Below, piece by piece: positions 1 to 8,585 of a stretch of 33,921 bases of DNA (the first letter of the stretch is position 1; the number at the start of each line of letters is the position of its first letter). A program made the translations under genes and the position numbers. The notes beneath the pieces were generated by a model. The model did no database searches and was not told the DNA's origin. It saw only the letters and a list, made by a program, of their open reading frames with translations. The DNA comes from Albimonas donghaensis (GTDB lineage Bacteria > Pseudomonadota > Alphaproteobacteria > Rhodobacterales > Rhodobacteraceae): positions 1 to 33,921 of the forward strand of contig NZ_FNMZ01000015.1 of the NCBI RefSeq assembly GCF_900106695.1. Reading direction: 5' to 3'.

Positions 1-70
<70 letters not shown>

Positions 71-203
71 GGCGGGGCGCGACCGGCGCGCAACCTCCCG
101 CCGCGCCCCGCTTGACCTCGCGCGCGCGTGGCGGTTGAGTTCGCGCCCGAGCCGTCGGGCCCGCCGCCCCTGCCCCCGCGGCTTTCACCAGGTGTTCCCC
201 CGC

Positions 204-1409
204 ATGTCGCCGCGCATCCTCATCCTCGCCTTGAGCTCGTTTTCGGTCGGCACCCAGGCCTTCGTCTTCGTCGGGCTGCTGGACCGGATCGCGGCCGATC
301 TGGACGTGTCGGTCCCCGCGGCCGGGCAGCTCGCCACGCTCTATGCCCTGGCCTTCGCGATCTGCGCCCCGGTGCTCGGCGCGCTGGCGGCGGGGCTGGA
401 GCGCCGGCGGCTGCTGGTCGGCGCGCTCACGCTGCTGACCGCGCTGAACCTCACCGCCGGCTTCGCGCCGGATTACGGGACCCTCGCGCTGATCCGGGTC
501 GCCTGCGGGGCGGCGGCGACGCTGATCGTGCCGGTGGCCGCCGCCGCCGCGGCCTCGCTGGCTCCGCCCGAGGCGCGGGGCCGCGCGCTGTCGGTGGTCA
601 TCGGCGGCATGACCCTGGCGCTGGTCGCCGGCATCCCGCTGGGCAGCGTGGTCGGAGACCTGTTCGGCTGGCGCGCCTGCTTCGCCTTCGCCGCCAGCCT
701 CTCGGCCGCCGCCGCCATCGCCATCCGCATCGTGCTGCCCCCGGCCCCCAGCGCCGACCGGCCCGGCCTCGGCACGCTGAGCGTGGCGCGCGAGCGGCCG
801 GTGGCGCTGCATCTCGCGGTCACCTTCGCCTCGCTCGCCGCGGCCTTCTGCGTCATCACCTATGTGGCCCCCATGGTCAGCCTGGTGGCGGGGCTCAGCG
901 GGGCCGGGGTCGGGCTGATGCAGGCCTGCTCGGGCGTCGGGGCCATGGCGGGGGTGGCGCTGGGCGGTCGGGCCTCCGACGGGCCGGCGCCGGGGCGGGC
1001 GGCGAAGACGGCCTTCGGCGTGCTGCTCGTCACCCACGCCGCGCAGGCGGCCTTGATGCTGACGGCGCCCGACATCGCGTCGCAGGCGGCGTCCGGCGCC
1101 CCTCCGCACCCGATCCGCGCCGTGGCGATGGGCGCGACGCTCTTCGCCTCCACCGGGTCGATGTTCTTCATCACGCCGATCCTGCAGCGCCGGCTCGCGG
1201 CCCTGGCCCCGCGCTCGCAGGCGGTGGCGATCGCGCTCAACGGCTCCATGGTGTTCTTCGGGCAGGCGGCGGGCGGCGCGATCGGAGGCGCCGCCATCGC
1301 GCTGGCCGGGCTGCCCTGGATCGCGGCGGCGGGCTTCGTCATCACGCTGGCCGCGCTGGGGCTGTTCGCGGCCGCCGACCGGGCCGCCTCCCGCGCCGGG
1401 GTCCCCTGA
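204..1409 (+). CDS. MFS transporter (drug/sugar efflux type)
   Basis: Predicted 401-residue inner-membrane major facilitator. The protein is almost entirely hydrophobic helices joined by short loops, consistent with 12 transmembrane segments. It opens with MSPRILILALSSFSVG, and the first cytoplasmic loop region has the DLDVSVPAAGQLATLYALAF pattern seen in the AraJ/YdhP-like drug:H+ antiporter group. The loop between helices 2 and 3 carries AAGLERRRLLV, a degenerate form of the MFS motif GxxxDRxGRR. Substrate cannot be read from the sequence. In-frame TTG and GTG codons lie upstream, but ATG 204 places the first membrane helix at the N-terminus as expected. The gene is followed at 97 bp by an ornithine cyclodeaminase-family gene on the same strand, so co-transcription is possible. 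Family confidence is high, substrate unknown. Confidence 0.88.
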   Translation: MSPRILILALSSFSVGTQAFVFVGLLDRIAADLDVSVPAAGQLATLYALAFAICAPVLGALAAGLERRRLLVGALTLLTALNLTAGFAPDYGTLALIRVACGAAATLIVPVAAAAAASLAPPEARGRALSVVIGGMTLALVAGIPLGSVVGDLFGWRACFAFAASLSAAAAIAIRIVLPPAPSADRPGLGTLSVARERPVALHLAVTFASLAAAFCVITYVAPMVSLVAGLSGAGVGLMQACSGVGAMAGVALGGRASDGPAPGRAAKTAFGVLLVTHAAQAALMLTAPDIASQAASGAPPHPIRAVAMGATLFASTGSMFFITPILQRRLAALAPRSQAVAIALNGSMVFFGQAAGGAIGGAAIALAGLPWIAAAGFVITLAALGLFAAADRAASRAGVP

Positions 1410-1506
1410 GCCGCCGCCCCGCAACCCGCCCCGCAACCCGACCCGCGACGATCAGCACGGCCCCCGCCCGCTTGCGCCCGCGCCCGCGCCCGCGCAGGGT
1501 TCGCGC

Positions 1507-2508
1507 ATGACCGATGCGCCCGACCTCCCCGCCGACACCCTGCTCTACCTCACCCGCGCCGACCTGGAGGGCCTCGGCCTGACCGCGCGCGACATGACCG
1601 GGGCGCTGTCCCGGCTGGTCGGGGCCCTGCCCACGGGCGAGGCGGTGAACACGCCGAAGCGGGCGATCAACTTCCCCGACGGGCGGCTCTACATGTCGAT
1701 GCTGGCCTATGGCCCCGCCGGCGCGGCCGAGGCCCCGCCCACACGGCTCGCCACCAAGTCACTGGGGCTCGCCCCCGCCAACGCGGCCCGCGGGATCCCG
1801 ACCATCTCCGCCCTGATCTGCCTGCATGACGCCGAGACCGGCCGCCCGGTCGCGGTCATGGACGGCGACTGGATCACCGGCGTGCGCACCGCGGCGCTGT
1901 CAGCGCTGGCCGCCCTGCACCTGGCTCGCCCCGACAGCCGCATCCTGTCGCTGATCGGAACCGGCGTGCAGGCGCGCACCCATCTGGCGCTGTTCTCCGA
2001 GCTGTTCCCGCTGGAGGAGGTCCGCCTGCTCGGCCGCGGCCGCCCGAACCTGGAGAAGGTCGCCGCCGACGCCCGCGCGCTGGGCCTTTCGGTCTCCGAG
2101 CCCGGCGGGCCCGAGGCGATGCTCGACGGCGCCGACCTCGTGGTGTCCTCGGCCACGCCCAGCCCGGAGCTGCCGCGGTTCCTCGACCCGGACCGCCTCG
2201 CAACCGGCGCCTTCGCCTCGATGGTGGAGCTGGCGCGGGCCTGGCGGGTGGACCGGCTGGAGGGCCGCGCGCGGACCTTCGTCGACGACCGCGCGCAGGA
2301 GGCCGAGATGCCCGACCCGCTGGTCCCCGCGGCCGCCATTTCCGGCGACCTTTCGGACCTGGTCACCGGCAAGGTCGCCGGGCGCGCCGACGACGCCGAG
2401 CGTCTGGCCTTCGCCTTCCGCGGCCTCGCGCTGGGGGACCTGGCGCTCGCCGGCCTGTGCTTCGACCGCGCCGTCGCCGCGGGGGTCGGCCTCAGCCTGC
2501 CCCGCTGA
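1507..2508 (+). CDS. Ornithine cyclodeaminase/mu-crystallin family protein
   Basis: A 333-residue protein of normal length for the family, which includes ornithine cyclodeaminase, alanine dehydrogenase (archaeal type), ketimine reductases and delta1-pyrroline-2-carboxylate reductase. Visible marks are the substrate-binding lysine in RLATKSLG (K84), the conserved TGVRTAALSA segment (124-133), the dinucleotide-binding loop IGTGVQA (150-156), and the acidic FVDDRAQ segment (about 257-263) that carries the catalytic aspartate in ornithine cyclodeaminase. It should be a cytoplasmic NAD(P)-dependent enzyme. Substrate assignment within this family from sequence is unreliable; a proline/hydroxyproline-type imine reductase is as likely as ornithine cyclodeaminase. 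The gene starts at ATG 1507 and lies 97 bp after the MFS gene, so transporter and enzyme may serve one amino-acid pathway (inference). Confidence 0.9.
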   Translation: MTDAPDLPADTLLYLTRADLEGLGLTARDMTGALSRLVGALPTGEAVNTPKRAINFPDGRLYMSMLAYGPAGAAEAPPTRLATKSLGLAPANAARGIPTISALICLHDAETGRPVAVMDGDWITGVRTAALSALAALHLARPDSRILSLIGTGVQARTHLALFSELFPLEEVRLLGRGRPNLEKVAADARALGLSVSEPGGPEAMLDGADLVVSSATPSPELPRFLDPDRLATGAFASMVELARAWRVDRLEGRARTFVDDRAQEAEMPDPLVPAAAISGDLSDLVTGKVAGRADDAERLAFAFRGLALGDLALAGLCFDRAVAAGVGLSLPR

Positions 2509-2593
2509 CGACGCCGCCGACGCCGCGCCGAAGCCCCCCTGTAGACCGACCCCGACGGGCGCCGTCGAGCGCCGCGGGGGCGGGGGCGGGGCG

Positions 2594-3247
2594 TCACTCG
2601 ACCCGGGTCAGCACCGCGGTTTCGGAGATCTCGATCTGGATCTTCGCCCCGGGCTCCTGGGTCGCGAGGAACTCCTGCGCCTCGGGCGAGGGCACGAAGT
2701 TGCGCAGGGTCCGGCCCTCGGGCGTCTGGGCGACCATCACGAAGCTGACCGGGTTCCACGCCTCCAGCACCACCACCGAACGGGTCAGCCGGCCCGAGAC
2801 CAGCGCCGCCTGACCGCCCATGGCGGCGGGGAGCGAGATGGTCTCCACCGTCGTCGCCTCCTCGTCCCCCGCCTCGGCCGGACGAGCGGAGATGCCGCGG
2901 GTGACCATGCCCTTGATGAGGTCGCCGGGCTTCACGTTGATCTGGCCGGCCTCGGCGTCGGGCGCGCGGACCGAGACCTCGCCGGTGTCGAGGTTGCGCA
3001 GCAGGATCTGGCGGCTCTCCGCATCGACGGTCAGCACCATGGCGGTGAATTCTTCGGTCTCGGCCACTTCCACGCCGTTGCCGGCGGCGCCGAACAGCAT
3101 GCCCGAGCCTCCGGACGACGGCTGGATCGGCTGGGCGGCCTGGGCCTGCGCCGCGGCGTCCGAAACGGCTCCGGAAACGCAGACCGCGCCGAGTCCGACG
3201 CAAAGCGTGGCGGCCAGCATGTGAGCGGTCGGGTGACGTCGGATCAT
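2594..3247 (-). CDS. Exported protein of unknown function
   Basis: Predicted 217 residues, not recognised. It starts MIRRHPTAHMLAATLCVGLG, a basic start plus hydrophobic core ending near SDAAAQA, typical of a Sec signal peptide. The mature part has a Ser/Gly-rich stretch (SSGGSG), then beta-rich sequence with TAMVLTVDAESRQILLRN and VKPGDLIKGMV, resembling small OB-like or SH3-like beta folds, and no cysteines after the signal region. ATG 3247 was preferred over an upstream in-frame TTG (3262) because GGGGAG sits about seven bases before it. The gene is convergent with the upstream cyclodeaminase-family gene and divergent from ffh. It is probably a periplasmic or envelope protein; no function is claimed. 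Confidence 0.75.
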   Translation of the reverse strand: MIRRHPTAHMLAATLCVGLGAVCVSGAVSDAAAQAQAAQPIQPSSGGSGMLFGAAGNGVEVAETEEFTAMVLTVDAESRQILLRNLDTGEVSVRAPDAEAGQINVKPGDLIKGMVTRGISARPAEAGDEEATTVETISLPAAMGGQAALVSGRLTRSVVVLEAWNPVSFVMVAQTPEGRTLRNFVPSPEAQEFLATQEPGAKIQIEISETAVLTRVE

Positions 3248-3711
3248 GGCGGGGCTCCCCAAAAATTAACCGGGGTCAGGGAAGCCCGCGCGGGCCCGTC
3301 GGGTCAAGCCCGATGACCCGCGCCCCGCGCCCCGCGGCGCGCAGGCGCGGCATCCCCGAAACAGGGCCGCCTACGCCGCCCACGCCCTGCGCCGCCCCGC
3401 CCCGCCCCCCGGCCCGCCCCCCGGCCCTGCGCCCCCCCGGCCCTGCGGCGGTCGACGCCGCGGCATTGACATTCGGGCCGGCGGCGCGTATCGCCTCGCC
3501 CGATCCCCGGAAGCCCGAACGCTTCCGGTCCCCGTCGTCGACGGGGATCGACTCCGGCCAGCGCGTTGCGCCCGCCGGAGCCGTCGCGTTTTGCGCAGCC
3601 CCCGGGGCGCGCCGCCGGGGACCCGGTTCCAGAGACGACGCCGGGACCGAAACGACGCAACCTGGCCGCCGGGACCTCCCCGCCGCCGCAGACGATGAAG
3701 GAGCGCCGGCC
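3248..3711. other. Divergent intergenic region before ffh
   Basis: About 460 bases between the divergent exported-protein gene and ffh. An AT-rich patch (TTAATTTTTGG on the minus strand) lies just before the exported-protein start and may hold its -10 region. A sigma70-like promoter for ffh lies at 3466-3494. Open frames crossing this region are rich in Pro, Arg and Ala with no family signature, and I treat them as non-coding. Confidence 0.6.
3466..3494 (+). promoter_or_regulatory. Candidate sigma70 promoter for the ffh operon
   Basis: A perfect consensus -35 box TTGACA at 3466-3471, a 17-base spacer, and a -10 box TATCGC at 3489-3494 matching TATAAT at three positions. In a local background this GC-rich, a perfect TTGACA at optimal spacing is unlikely by chance. 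It implies a leader of about 210 nt before the ffh ATG. It would drive ffh and the genes to rplS. Confidence 0.6.
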
Positions 3712-5232
3712 ATGTTCGAGAGCCTTTCCGAGCGCCTCTCAGGCGTCTTCGACAAGCTCACCAAGCAGGGCGCGCTGTCGGAGGCCGACGTCTCCTCCGC
3801 CCTGCGCGAGGTGCGCGTGGCGCTGCTGGAGGCCGACGTTTCGCTGCCGGTGGCCCGCGATTTCGTCAAGCGCGTGCAGGAGAAGGCCGCCGGCCAGGCG
3901 GTCACGAAATCCGTCACCCCCGGCCAGCAGGTCGTGAAGATCGTCCATGACGAGCTGGTCCACGTGCTGGCGGGCGACGAGCCCGAGCCCGGCCGCCTGC
4001 GCGTCGACAACCCGCCCGCGCCGATCCTGATGGTCGGCCTGCAGGGCTCGGGCAAGACCACCACCACCGCCAAGCTGGCGATGCGGCTGGCCCAGCGTGA
4101 GAAGAAGAAGGTCCTGATGGCCTCCCTCGACACGCGGCGGCCCGCGGCGATGGAGCAGCTGCAGGTGCTCGGCCTTCAGATCGGCGTCGACGTGCTGCCG
4201 ATCGTGGCGGGCCAGACCCCGATCCAGATCGCGAAGCGCGCGCAGAGCCAGGCGGCGATGGGCGGCTACGACGTCTACATGCTGGACACCGCCGGGCGTC
4301 TGCATATCGACGACACGCTGATGGACGAGGTCATCCAGGTCCGCGACGCCTGCCGCCCGCGCGAAACCCTGCTGGTGGTCGACGGCCTGACCGGTCAGGA
4401 CGCCCTGAACGTGGCGGAGCAGTTCGACGGCAAGGTCGGCGTCTCCGGCGTGATCCTGACCCGCATGGACGGCGACGGCCGCGGCGGCGCGGCGCTGTCG
4501 ATGCGCGCCGTGACCGGCAAGCCGATCAAGTTCGTCGGCCTGGGCGAGAAGATGGACGCGCTGGAGGAATTCCACGCCGAGCGCGTCGCCGGCCGCATCC
4601 TCGGGATGGGCGACATCGTCTCGCTCGTCGAGAAGGCGCAGGAGACCATCGAGGCCGAAGAGGCCGAGCGCATGATGAAGCGGTTCCAGAAGGGCCGCTT
4701 CGACATGAACGACCTGCAGAAGCAGTTCGAGCAGATGATCCAGATGGGCGGCATGGGCGGCCTGATGGGCATGCTGCCGGGCATGGGCAAGATGCAGAAG
4801 CAGATGGACGAGGCGGGGCTCGACGACAAGATCCTCAAGCGCCAGATCGCCATCATCCAGTCGATGACGAAGGAGGAGCGGAAGACCCCCGACCTCCTCA
4901 AGGCCAGCCGCAAGAAGCGCATCGCGGCGGGCTCGGGCACCGATGTGGCCGACGTGAACAAGCTTCTGAAGATGCATCGGCAGATGGCCGACATGATGAA
5001 GAAGATGGGCAAGATGGGGACCAAGGGCCTGATGCGCGGCGGTCTCGGCGCGCTGATGGGCAAGGGCGGCGGCATGCCGCCGGGCATGGGGGCGCCGGGC
5101 GGCGCGCCCGGCGCGGCGCCCAAGCTGCCGGCCGGTCTCGGCGGCATGGGCGGCATGGGCGGCGGAGGTCTTCCGGGCCTCGGCGGCGCCGCGCTGCCCC
5201 CTGGTCTCTCGGGTATGGGGAAGAAGAAATGA
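3712..5232 (+). CDS. ffh: Signal recognition particle protein Ffh (SRP54)
   Basis: A 506-residue SRP GTPase that binds 4.5S RNA and signal sequences and docks with FtsY to deliver membrane proteins. N domain: residues about 1-90 (starts MFESLSERLSGVFDKL). G domain: P-loop GLQGSGKT at 109-116, DTRRPAA at 140-146, DTAGR at 192-196, and TRMDGD at 250-255 (TKxD-type base recognition). Methionine-rich M domain from about 325, including GGMGGLMGMLPGMGK. The last 90 or so residues are a Gly/Met/Pro-rich tail ending GMGKKK, making the protein about 50 residues longer than E. coli Ffh; such tails occur in alphaproteobacteria. ATG 3712 has AAGGAG upstream and begins exactly at the N domain. The stop overlaps the start of a small downstream frame (ATGA). 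Confidence 0.98.
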   Translation: MFESLSERLSGVFDKLTKQGALSEADVSSALREVRVALLEADVSLPVARDFVKRVQEKAAGQAVTKSVTPGQQVVKIVHDELVHVLAGDEPEPGRLRVDNPPAPILMVGLQGSGKTTTTAKLAMRLAQREKKKVLMASLDTRRPAAMEQLQVLGLQIGVDVLPIVAGQTPIQIAKRAQSQAAMGGYDVYMLDTAGRLHIDDTLMDEVIQVRDACRPRETLLVVDGLTGQDALNVAEQFDGKVGVSGVILTRMDGDGRGGAALSMRAVTGKPIKFVGLGEKMDALEEFHAERVAGRILGMGDIVSLVEKAQETIEAEEAERMMKRFQKGRFDMNDLQKQFEQMIQMGGMGGLMGMLPGMGKMQKQMDEAGLDDKILKRQIAIIQSMTKEERKTPDLLKASRKKRIAAGSGTDVADVNKLLKMHRQMADMMKKMGKMGTKGLMRGGLGALMGKGGGMPPGMGAPGGAPGAAPKLPAGLGGMGGMGGGGLPGLGGAALPPGLSGMGKKK

Positions 5233-5399
5233 TCCGCGGATTCGCGCCCTCTCCGGGCTACGGCCTGCCGTCCGCTCCGGCGCCCGCGCAGGTCCCCGCC
5301 TTCGCGCCGCCCGTCGGCCCCCGCCCCGGCAAGACGGCCCCCGGCAAGACGAGCCCCGGTCAGTCGGTCCGGGGTCTTGTGGGGGAGACCGCCCGATGA
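5229..5399 (+). CDS. Candidate small protein, translationally coupled to ffh
   Basis: A 56-codon frame filling the whole ffh-acetyltransferase gap. Its ATG overlaps the ffh stop (ATGA at 5229-5232) and its TGA overlaps the acetyltransferase start (ATGA at 5396-5399). The product begins MIRGFAPSPGYGLPSAP and is dominated by Pro, Ala and Gly, with a near repeat PGKTAPGKTSPGQS and the end GLVGETAR. No family is recognised and no membrane segment or cysteine is visible; it is probably disordered. Overlaps of this kind are the main joint used in this operon (also at 6028). The frame could instead be a by-product of GC-rich DNA, where stops are rare, and the acetyltransferase has its own GGGGGAG site. 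Expression and conservation are unproven. Confidence 0.45.
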   Translation: MIRGFAPSPGYGLPSAPAPAQVPAFAPPVGPRPGKTAPGKTSPGQSVRGLVGETAR

Positions 5400-6031
5400 C
5401 GCCCGCGCTCTTCGCGATGAGCCCGCGCTTCGCCGCGGCGCCCGCCGATCCGTCGGATCCGCCGGCCCCGGCCCGCGCCCCCTTCGGCGCGCTCTTCGCC
5501 GACCCGGCGGCGCCGATCCTGACCGCGCGGCTGCGCCTGCGCCCGGTGACGGATGCCGACGCGCCCCGCTGGGTCGCCTTTTTCGCCGGGGCCGACGCGC
5601 GCTTCGCCGGCGGCCCGATGCTGGCCCGCGACGCCGCCGCCGCCCATGAAGCCGCGATGGCCGACTGGTCGCCCTGCGGCCCCGGCCACTGGACGGTGGA
5701 GCGGCGCGACGATCGCGCCTGGCTGGGTCACGTGGCCCTGATCGCCCGTCCCGGCTGGGAAGCGCCCGAGCTGCGCTGGTCCCTGACCCGGGGCGCCGGC
5801 GGGGCCGATGTCGCCGCCGAGGCCGCCCGCGGCCTGCGCGACCGGGCCGCGGCATCCGGCGTCGCCGAGCTGGTCTGCTTCCTCCACCCCGAGGATGCGG
5901 AGGCCGCCGAGGTCGCCCGCCGGATCGGCGCCCGCCCGGACCCGGCCTCCCGCGCTCCGCTGCGCGGCGCGCAGGTCTGGCGGCGCCCGCTGGCCCCCGC
6001 CCCCGCGGTTGAGACGGAGGCCTGGCGATGA
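5396..6031 (+). CDS. GNAT-family N-acetyltransferase (RimJ/RimL-like)
   Basis: Predicted 211 residues. After a 40-residue Pro/Ala-rich lead, the sequence PILTARLRLRPVTDADAPRW is the usual opening strand and helix of the RimJ/RimL-type acetyltransferases, followed by WTVERRDDRAWLGHVALIA (central strands) and ELRWSLTRGAGGADVAAEAA in the place of the acetyl-CoA-binding R/Q-x-x-G-x-G/A segment, here somewhat degenerate. The enzyme should transfer acetyl from acetyl-CoA to an amino group; the acceptor is unknown. The start ATG 5396 has GGGGGAG eight bases upstream and overlaps the stop of the small upstream frame. Its own stop overlaps the chorismate mutase start (ATGA at 6028). A GNAT gene in this slot is, from memory, common in Rhodobacterales. 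Confidence 0.88.
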   Translation: MTPALFAMSPRFAAAPADPSDPPAPARAPFGALFADPAAPILTARLRLRPVTDADAPRWVAFFAGADARFAGGPMLARDAAAAHEAAMADWSPCGPGHWTVERRDDRAWLGHVALIARPGWEAPELRWSLTRGAGGADVAAEAARGLRDRAAASGVAELVCFLHPEDAEAAEVARRIGARPDPASRAPLRGAQVWRRPLAPAPAVETEAWR

Positions 6032-6363
6032 CCGACGCGCCCGACCTGCCCGGCGCCGAAGCCGCGCCCGAAACCGACGCCGAGCGCGCCAGCCGCCTGC
6101 TGGCCGGCCTGCGCGGCGATATCGACAACCTCGACGCCATCCTGGTCTACACCCTGGCGCAGAGGTTCAAGGCCACCCAGGCGGTCGGCCGGCTGAAAGC
6201 CGCGCATGACCTGCCGCCCGCAGATCCCGACCGGGAGGCGCGCCAGGTGGAGCGTCTTCGCCGGCTCGCCAACGACGCCGAGCTGGACCCGGTCTTCGCC
6301 GAAAGCTTCCTGGCCTTCATCATCCAGGAAGTCATCCGACACCACGAGAAGCTGAAAAGCTGA
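6028..6363 (+). CDS. Chorismate mutase (AroQ class)
   Basis: A 111-residue monofunctional AroQ-fold enzyme converting chorismate to prephenate for phenylalanine and tyrosine synthesis. The all-helical mutase domain starts near residue 23. Residues at the spacing of the E. coli P-protein mutase site are present: R29, R46, K57, D66, R69 and E70 correspond to R11, R28, K39, D48, R51 and E52, and Q100 in FIIQEV is the candidate for Q88. The first 20 residues are acidic and probably disordered. The start overlaps the acetyltransferase stop by ATGA. rpsP follows 57 bases later. No prephenate dehydratase domain is fused. Confidence 0.94.
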   Translation: MTDAPDLPGAEAAPETDAERASRLLAGLRGDIDNLDAILVYTLAQRFKATQAVGRLKAAHDLPPADPDREARQVERLRRLANDAELDPVFAESFLAFIIQEVIRHHEKLKS

Positions 6364-6420
6364 CCTTTCCGGGCACGAGGCGCCCCGCGCCCCCCGGCCC
6401 CTTCCAAGGAGAACACGACC

Positions 6421-6843
6421 ATGGCCATCAAGATCCGTCTCGCCCGCGGTGGTTCCAAGAAGCGCCCCTTCTACCGCGTCGTCGCCGCCGACAGCCGCAT
6501 GCCGCGCGACGGCCGCTTCATCGAGAAGCTGGGCACCTACAACCCGCAGCTCGCCAAGGACGACGAGAACCGCATCAAGCTCGACGTCGAGAAGATCCAG
6601 GAGTGGATCTCCAAGGGCGCCCAGCCCACCGACCGCGTCGCCCGCTTCCTCGAGGCCGCCGGCGTCCGTGAAAAGGCCAACCGCGCCAACATGAAGAAGG
6701 CCGAGCCGGGCAAGAAGGCCGTCGAGCGCGCCAAGGAGCGCGCCGAGAAGGAGGCCGCGATCGCCGCCGCCGCCGCCGAGGCCGCCGCCGCTCCGGCCGA
6801 AGCCCCCGCCGAGGCCCCGGCCGAGGAAGCCTCCGCCGAGTGA
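6421..6843 (+). CDS. rpsP: 30S ribosomal protein bS16
   Basis: A 140-residue bS16, starting [20 protein letters not shown], the family signature. The core ends near residue 85. The rest is a long Lys/Glu then Ala/Glu/Pro tail with repeated [10 protein letters not shown]-type units, common in alphaproteobacterial bS16 and absent from E. coli (82 residues). A strong AAGGAG sits nine bases before ATG 6421. It is the first ribosomal gene of the rpsP-rimM-trmD-rplS group. A 34-nt perfect palindrome follows the stop by 53 bases. Confidence 0.98.
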   Translation: MAIKIRLARGGSKKRPFYRVVAADSRMPRDGRFIEKLGTYNPQLAKDDENRIKLDVEKIQEWISKGAQPTDRVARFLEAAGVREKANRANMKKAEPGKKAVERAKERAEKEAAIAAAAAEAAAAPAEAPAEAPAEEASAE

Positions 6844-6896
6844 TCGGCGCGCGCGCCGTTCCGCCCTCGCGGCGGTTGGCGCGGGCCTGAAGACCG

Positions 6897-6930
6897 GACG
6901 GGGGCGGGCGTCGCGACGCCCGCCCCCGTC
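6897..6930. terminator. 34-nt perfect palindrome after rpsP
   Basis: Bases 6897-6913 (GACGGGGGCGGGCGTCG) are exactly complementary in reverse to 6914-6930, giving a 17-bp perfect inverted repeat with no spacer. An RNA hairpin would lose only the central few bases to the loop. No T-tract follows, so it is not a classical intrinsic terminator. It lies between rpsP and rimM inside an operon, which suits partial termination, attenuation or an RNA stability element separating abundant bS16 from low-level RimM/TrmD. Confidence 0.6.
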
Positions 6931-7005
6931 GCCGAGTCCGGGGCGGGTTGCGGTCACGGCCGGAAACCGCCTCTGCGGAAGATGATGCACGGAACAGGGC
7001 GGGAC

Positions 7006-7623
7006 ATGACCGGCAGGGACGACCCCATCGGAAAGGTCTGCGTCGGCGTCATCGCCGGCGCGTTCGGCATTCGCGGCGAGGTGCGGCTGAAAAGCTTCTG
7101 CGCCGAGCCGGAGGCCATCGCCGACTACGCCCCCCTGACCGACGCGGCGGGGCGCGAATACTCGCTGGTGATCGACCGCCCGGTGAAGGGCGGCTTCGCG
7201 GCCCGGCTCGGCGGCGTGCCGACGCGCGAGGCGGCCGAGGCGCTCAAGGGCGTGCGTCTGTTCGTGCCGCGCGACCGGCTGCCCTCGCTGCCCTCGGACG
7301 AATTCTACCACGCGGACCTGATCGGCCTGCCGGTCGCCGATGGCGGCGGGCGAAAGCTTGGCCAGGTGCGCGCGGTGCATGATTTCGGCGCCGGCGACAT
7401 GCTGGAGATCACGGGCCCCGGCCTGTCGCAGCCGGTGATGCTGCCTTTCACGATCGACACGGTGCCGATCGTGGACCTCGCCGCGCATCGCATCGTCGCC
7501 GACCCGCCGGCGGGCCTGTTCCCCGACGACGGCGCCGAGGATGACGCGGCCGGAGGGGAAACCGACGCGGAACCGGGCGCGCAAGCCGGCGACGACATCG
7601 CCGCCCGGAAGGACGAAGCGTGA
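7006..7623 (+). CDS. rimM: Ribosome maturation factor RimM
   Basis: A 205-residue 30S maturation factor that binds uS19 and helps process 16S rRNA. The N-terminal barrel shows the signature [20 protein letters not shown]. The C-terminal PRC-barrel holds [29 protein letters not shown] and the end [21 protein letters not shown] 35-40-residue acidic tail ([11 protein letters not shown]) follows and is probably disordered. Start is uncertain: ATG 7006 gives the usual family N-terminus and has AGGGCGGG just upstream, while tandem ATGs at 6982 and 6985 would add seven to eight residues. The stop overlaps the trmD start (GTGA). Confidence 0.95.
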   Translation: MTGRDDPIGKVCVGVIAGAFGIRGEVRLKSFCAEPEAIADYAPLTDAAGREYSLVIDRPVKGGFAARLGGVPTREAAEALKGVRLFVPRDRLPSLPSDEFYHADLIGLPVADGGGRKLGQVRAVHDFGAGDMLEITGPGLSQPVMLPFTIDTVPIVDLAAHRIVADPPAGLFPDDGAEDDAAGGETDAEPGAQAGDDIAARKDEA

Positions 7624-8483
7624 GCGACGCGCCCGAAGGCCCGGACGAGGCGGCCTCCGAAAACCCCGCCGCCGCCCCCGCCGAAGCGCCCTCAGCCGAA
7701 GCCTCCGAGGCCGCCGCCCCCTCGCGGTCCCACGGGCGCATCGCGGTGCGCCCCACCCGCCGCCCCCGCGACCTGATGGAGGAGACGCGGGTCAAGAACG
7801 CCTGGCTGGCCCGCGTTCTGACCCTGTTTCCCGGCATGTTCCCCGGTCCGCTGGGGGAATCGCTGACCGGACGGGCGCTGGCCGAAGGGCTCTGGGCGCT
7901 CGACCGCGTGGACCTGCGCGAATTCGGTCTCGGCCGGCACCGGGCGGTGGACGACACCCCCGCCGGCGGCGGCGCCGGCATGGTGCTGCGCGCCGACGTG
8001 GTCTCCGCCGCGCTTGACGCGGCCCCCACGCCGGGGCCGGTGATCTGCCTGTCGCCCCGCGGCCGCCCCTTCGACCAGGCCTTCGCCAAGGCCTTGTCGG
8101 AAGGCCCCGGCGCCACCTTCCTGTGCGGCCGTTTCGAGGGCGTGGACCAGCGCGTGATCGAGGCCCGCGGCATGATCGAGGTCAGCCTCGGCGATTTCGT
8201 CATGACCGGCGGGGAAATCGCCGCGATGGCATTGATCGACGCGACGGTAAGGCTTATACCCCGCGTCCTCGGGAACGCCGAGTCGGTGGAGGAGGAATCC
8301 TTCTCCCACGGACTGCTGGAAGCCCCGCACTACACCAAGCCCGCCCTCTGGGAGGGGCGCGAGATACCGGAGGTCCTCCTCTCCGGCCATCACGCCCGGA
8401 TCTCGCAATGGCGGCGCGAGGAGGCCGAAAGGCTGACCAAGGAAAGACGACCCGATCTCTGGCGGGCGCTCCGCGGCGAATAG
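7620..8483 (+). CDS. trmD: tRNA (guanine-N1-)-methyltransferase TrmD
   Basis: A 287-residue SPOUT methyltransferase that makes m1G37 in tRNAs with G36 and so prevents frameshifting. The family core starts at [13 protein letters not shown] (about residue 62). The SAM-binding trefoil knot is seen in [15 protein letters not shown] and [19 protein letters not shown]. The residues before the core form a low-complexity acidic stretch and then [16 protein letters not shown], an extension I recall from other Rhodobacterales TrmD. The chosen start is GTG 7620, overlapping the rimM stop (GTGA), because the upstream extension is conserved-looking. An internal ATG in RDLMEET would also leave the core intact. 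Confidence 0.96.
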   Translation: MSDAPEGPDEAASENPAAAPAEAPSAEASEAAAPSRSHGRIAVRPTRRPRDLMEETRVKNAWLARVLTLFPGMFPGPLGESLTGRALAEGLWALDRVDLREFGLGRHRAVDDTPAGGGAGMVLRADVVSAALDAAPTPGPVICLSPRGRPFDQAFAKALSEGPGATFLCGRFEGVDQRVIEARGMIEVSLGDFVMTGGEIAAMALIDATVRLIPRVLGNAESVEEESFSHGLLEAPHYTKPALWEGREIPEVLLSGHHARISQWRREEAERLTKERRPDLWRALRGE

Positions 8484-8585
8484 GCCCCGGACCGGACCCG
8501 ATGGATGGACCAGAGCGCTCGGTCGCCCACACGTCCGCCCCCCCGCATGACGGGAGGAAGGCGGCTTTTGAAAGGACCGAAGGCC

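Noticed and set aside
3313-3711. N-terminal extension of Ffh to an upstream start.
   Set aside because: The extra 133 residues are Pro/Arg-rich, cross a good promoter, and the family N domain begins exactly at ATG 3712.
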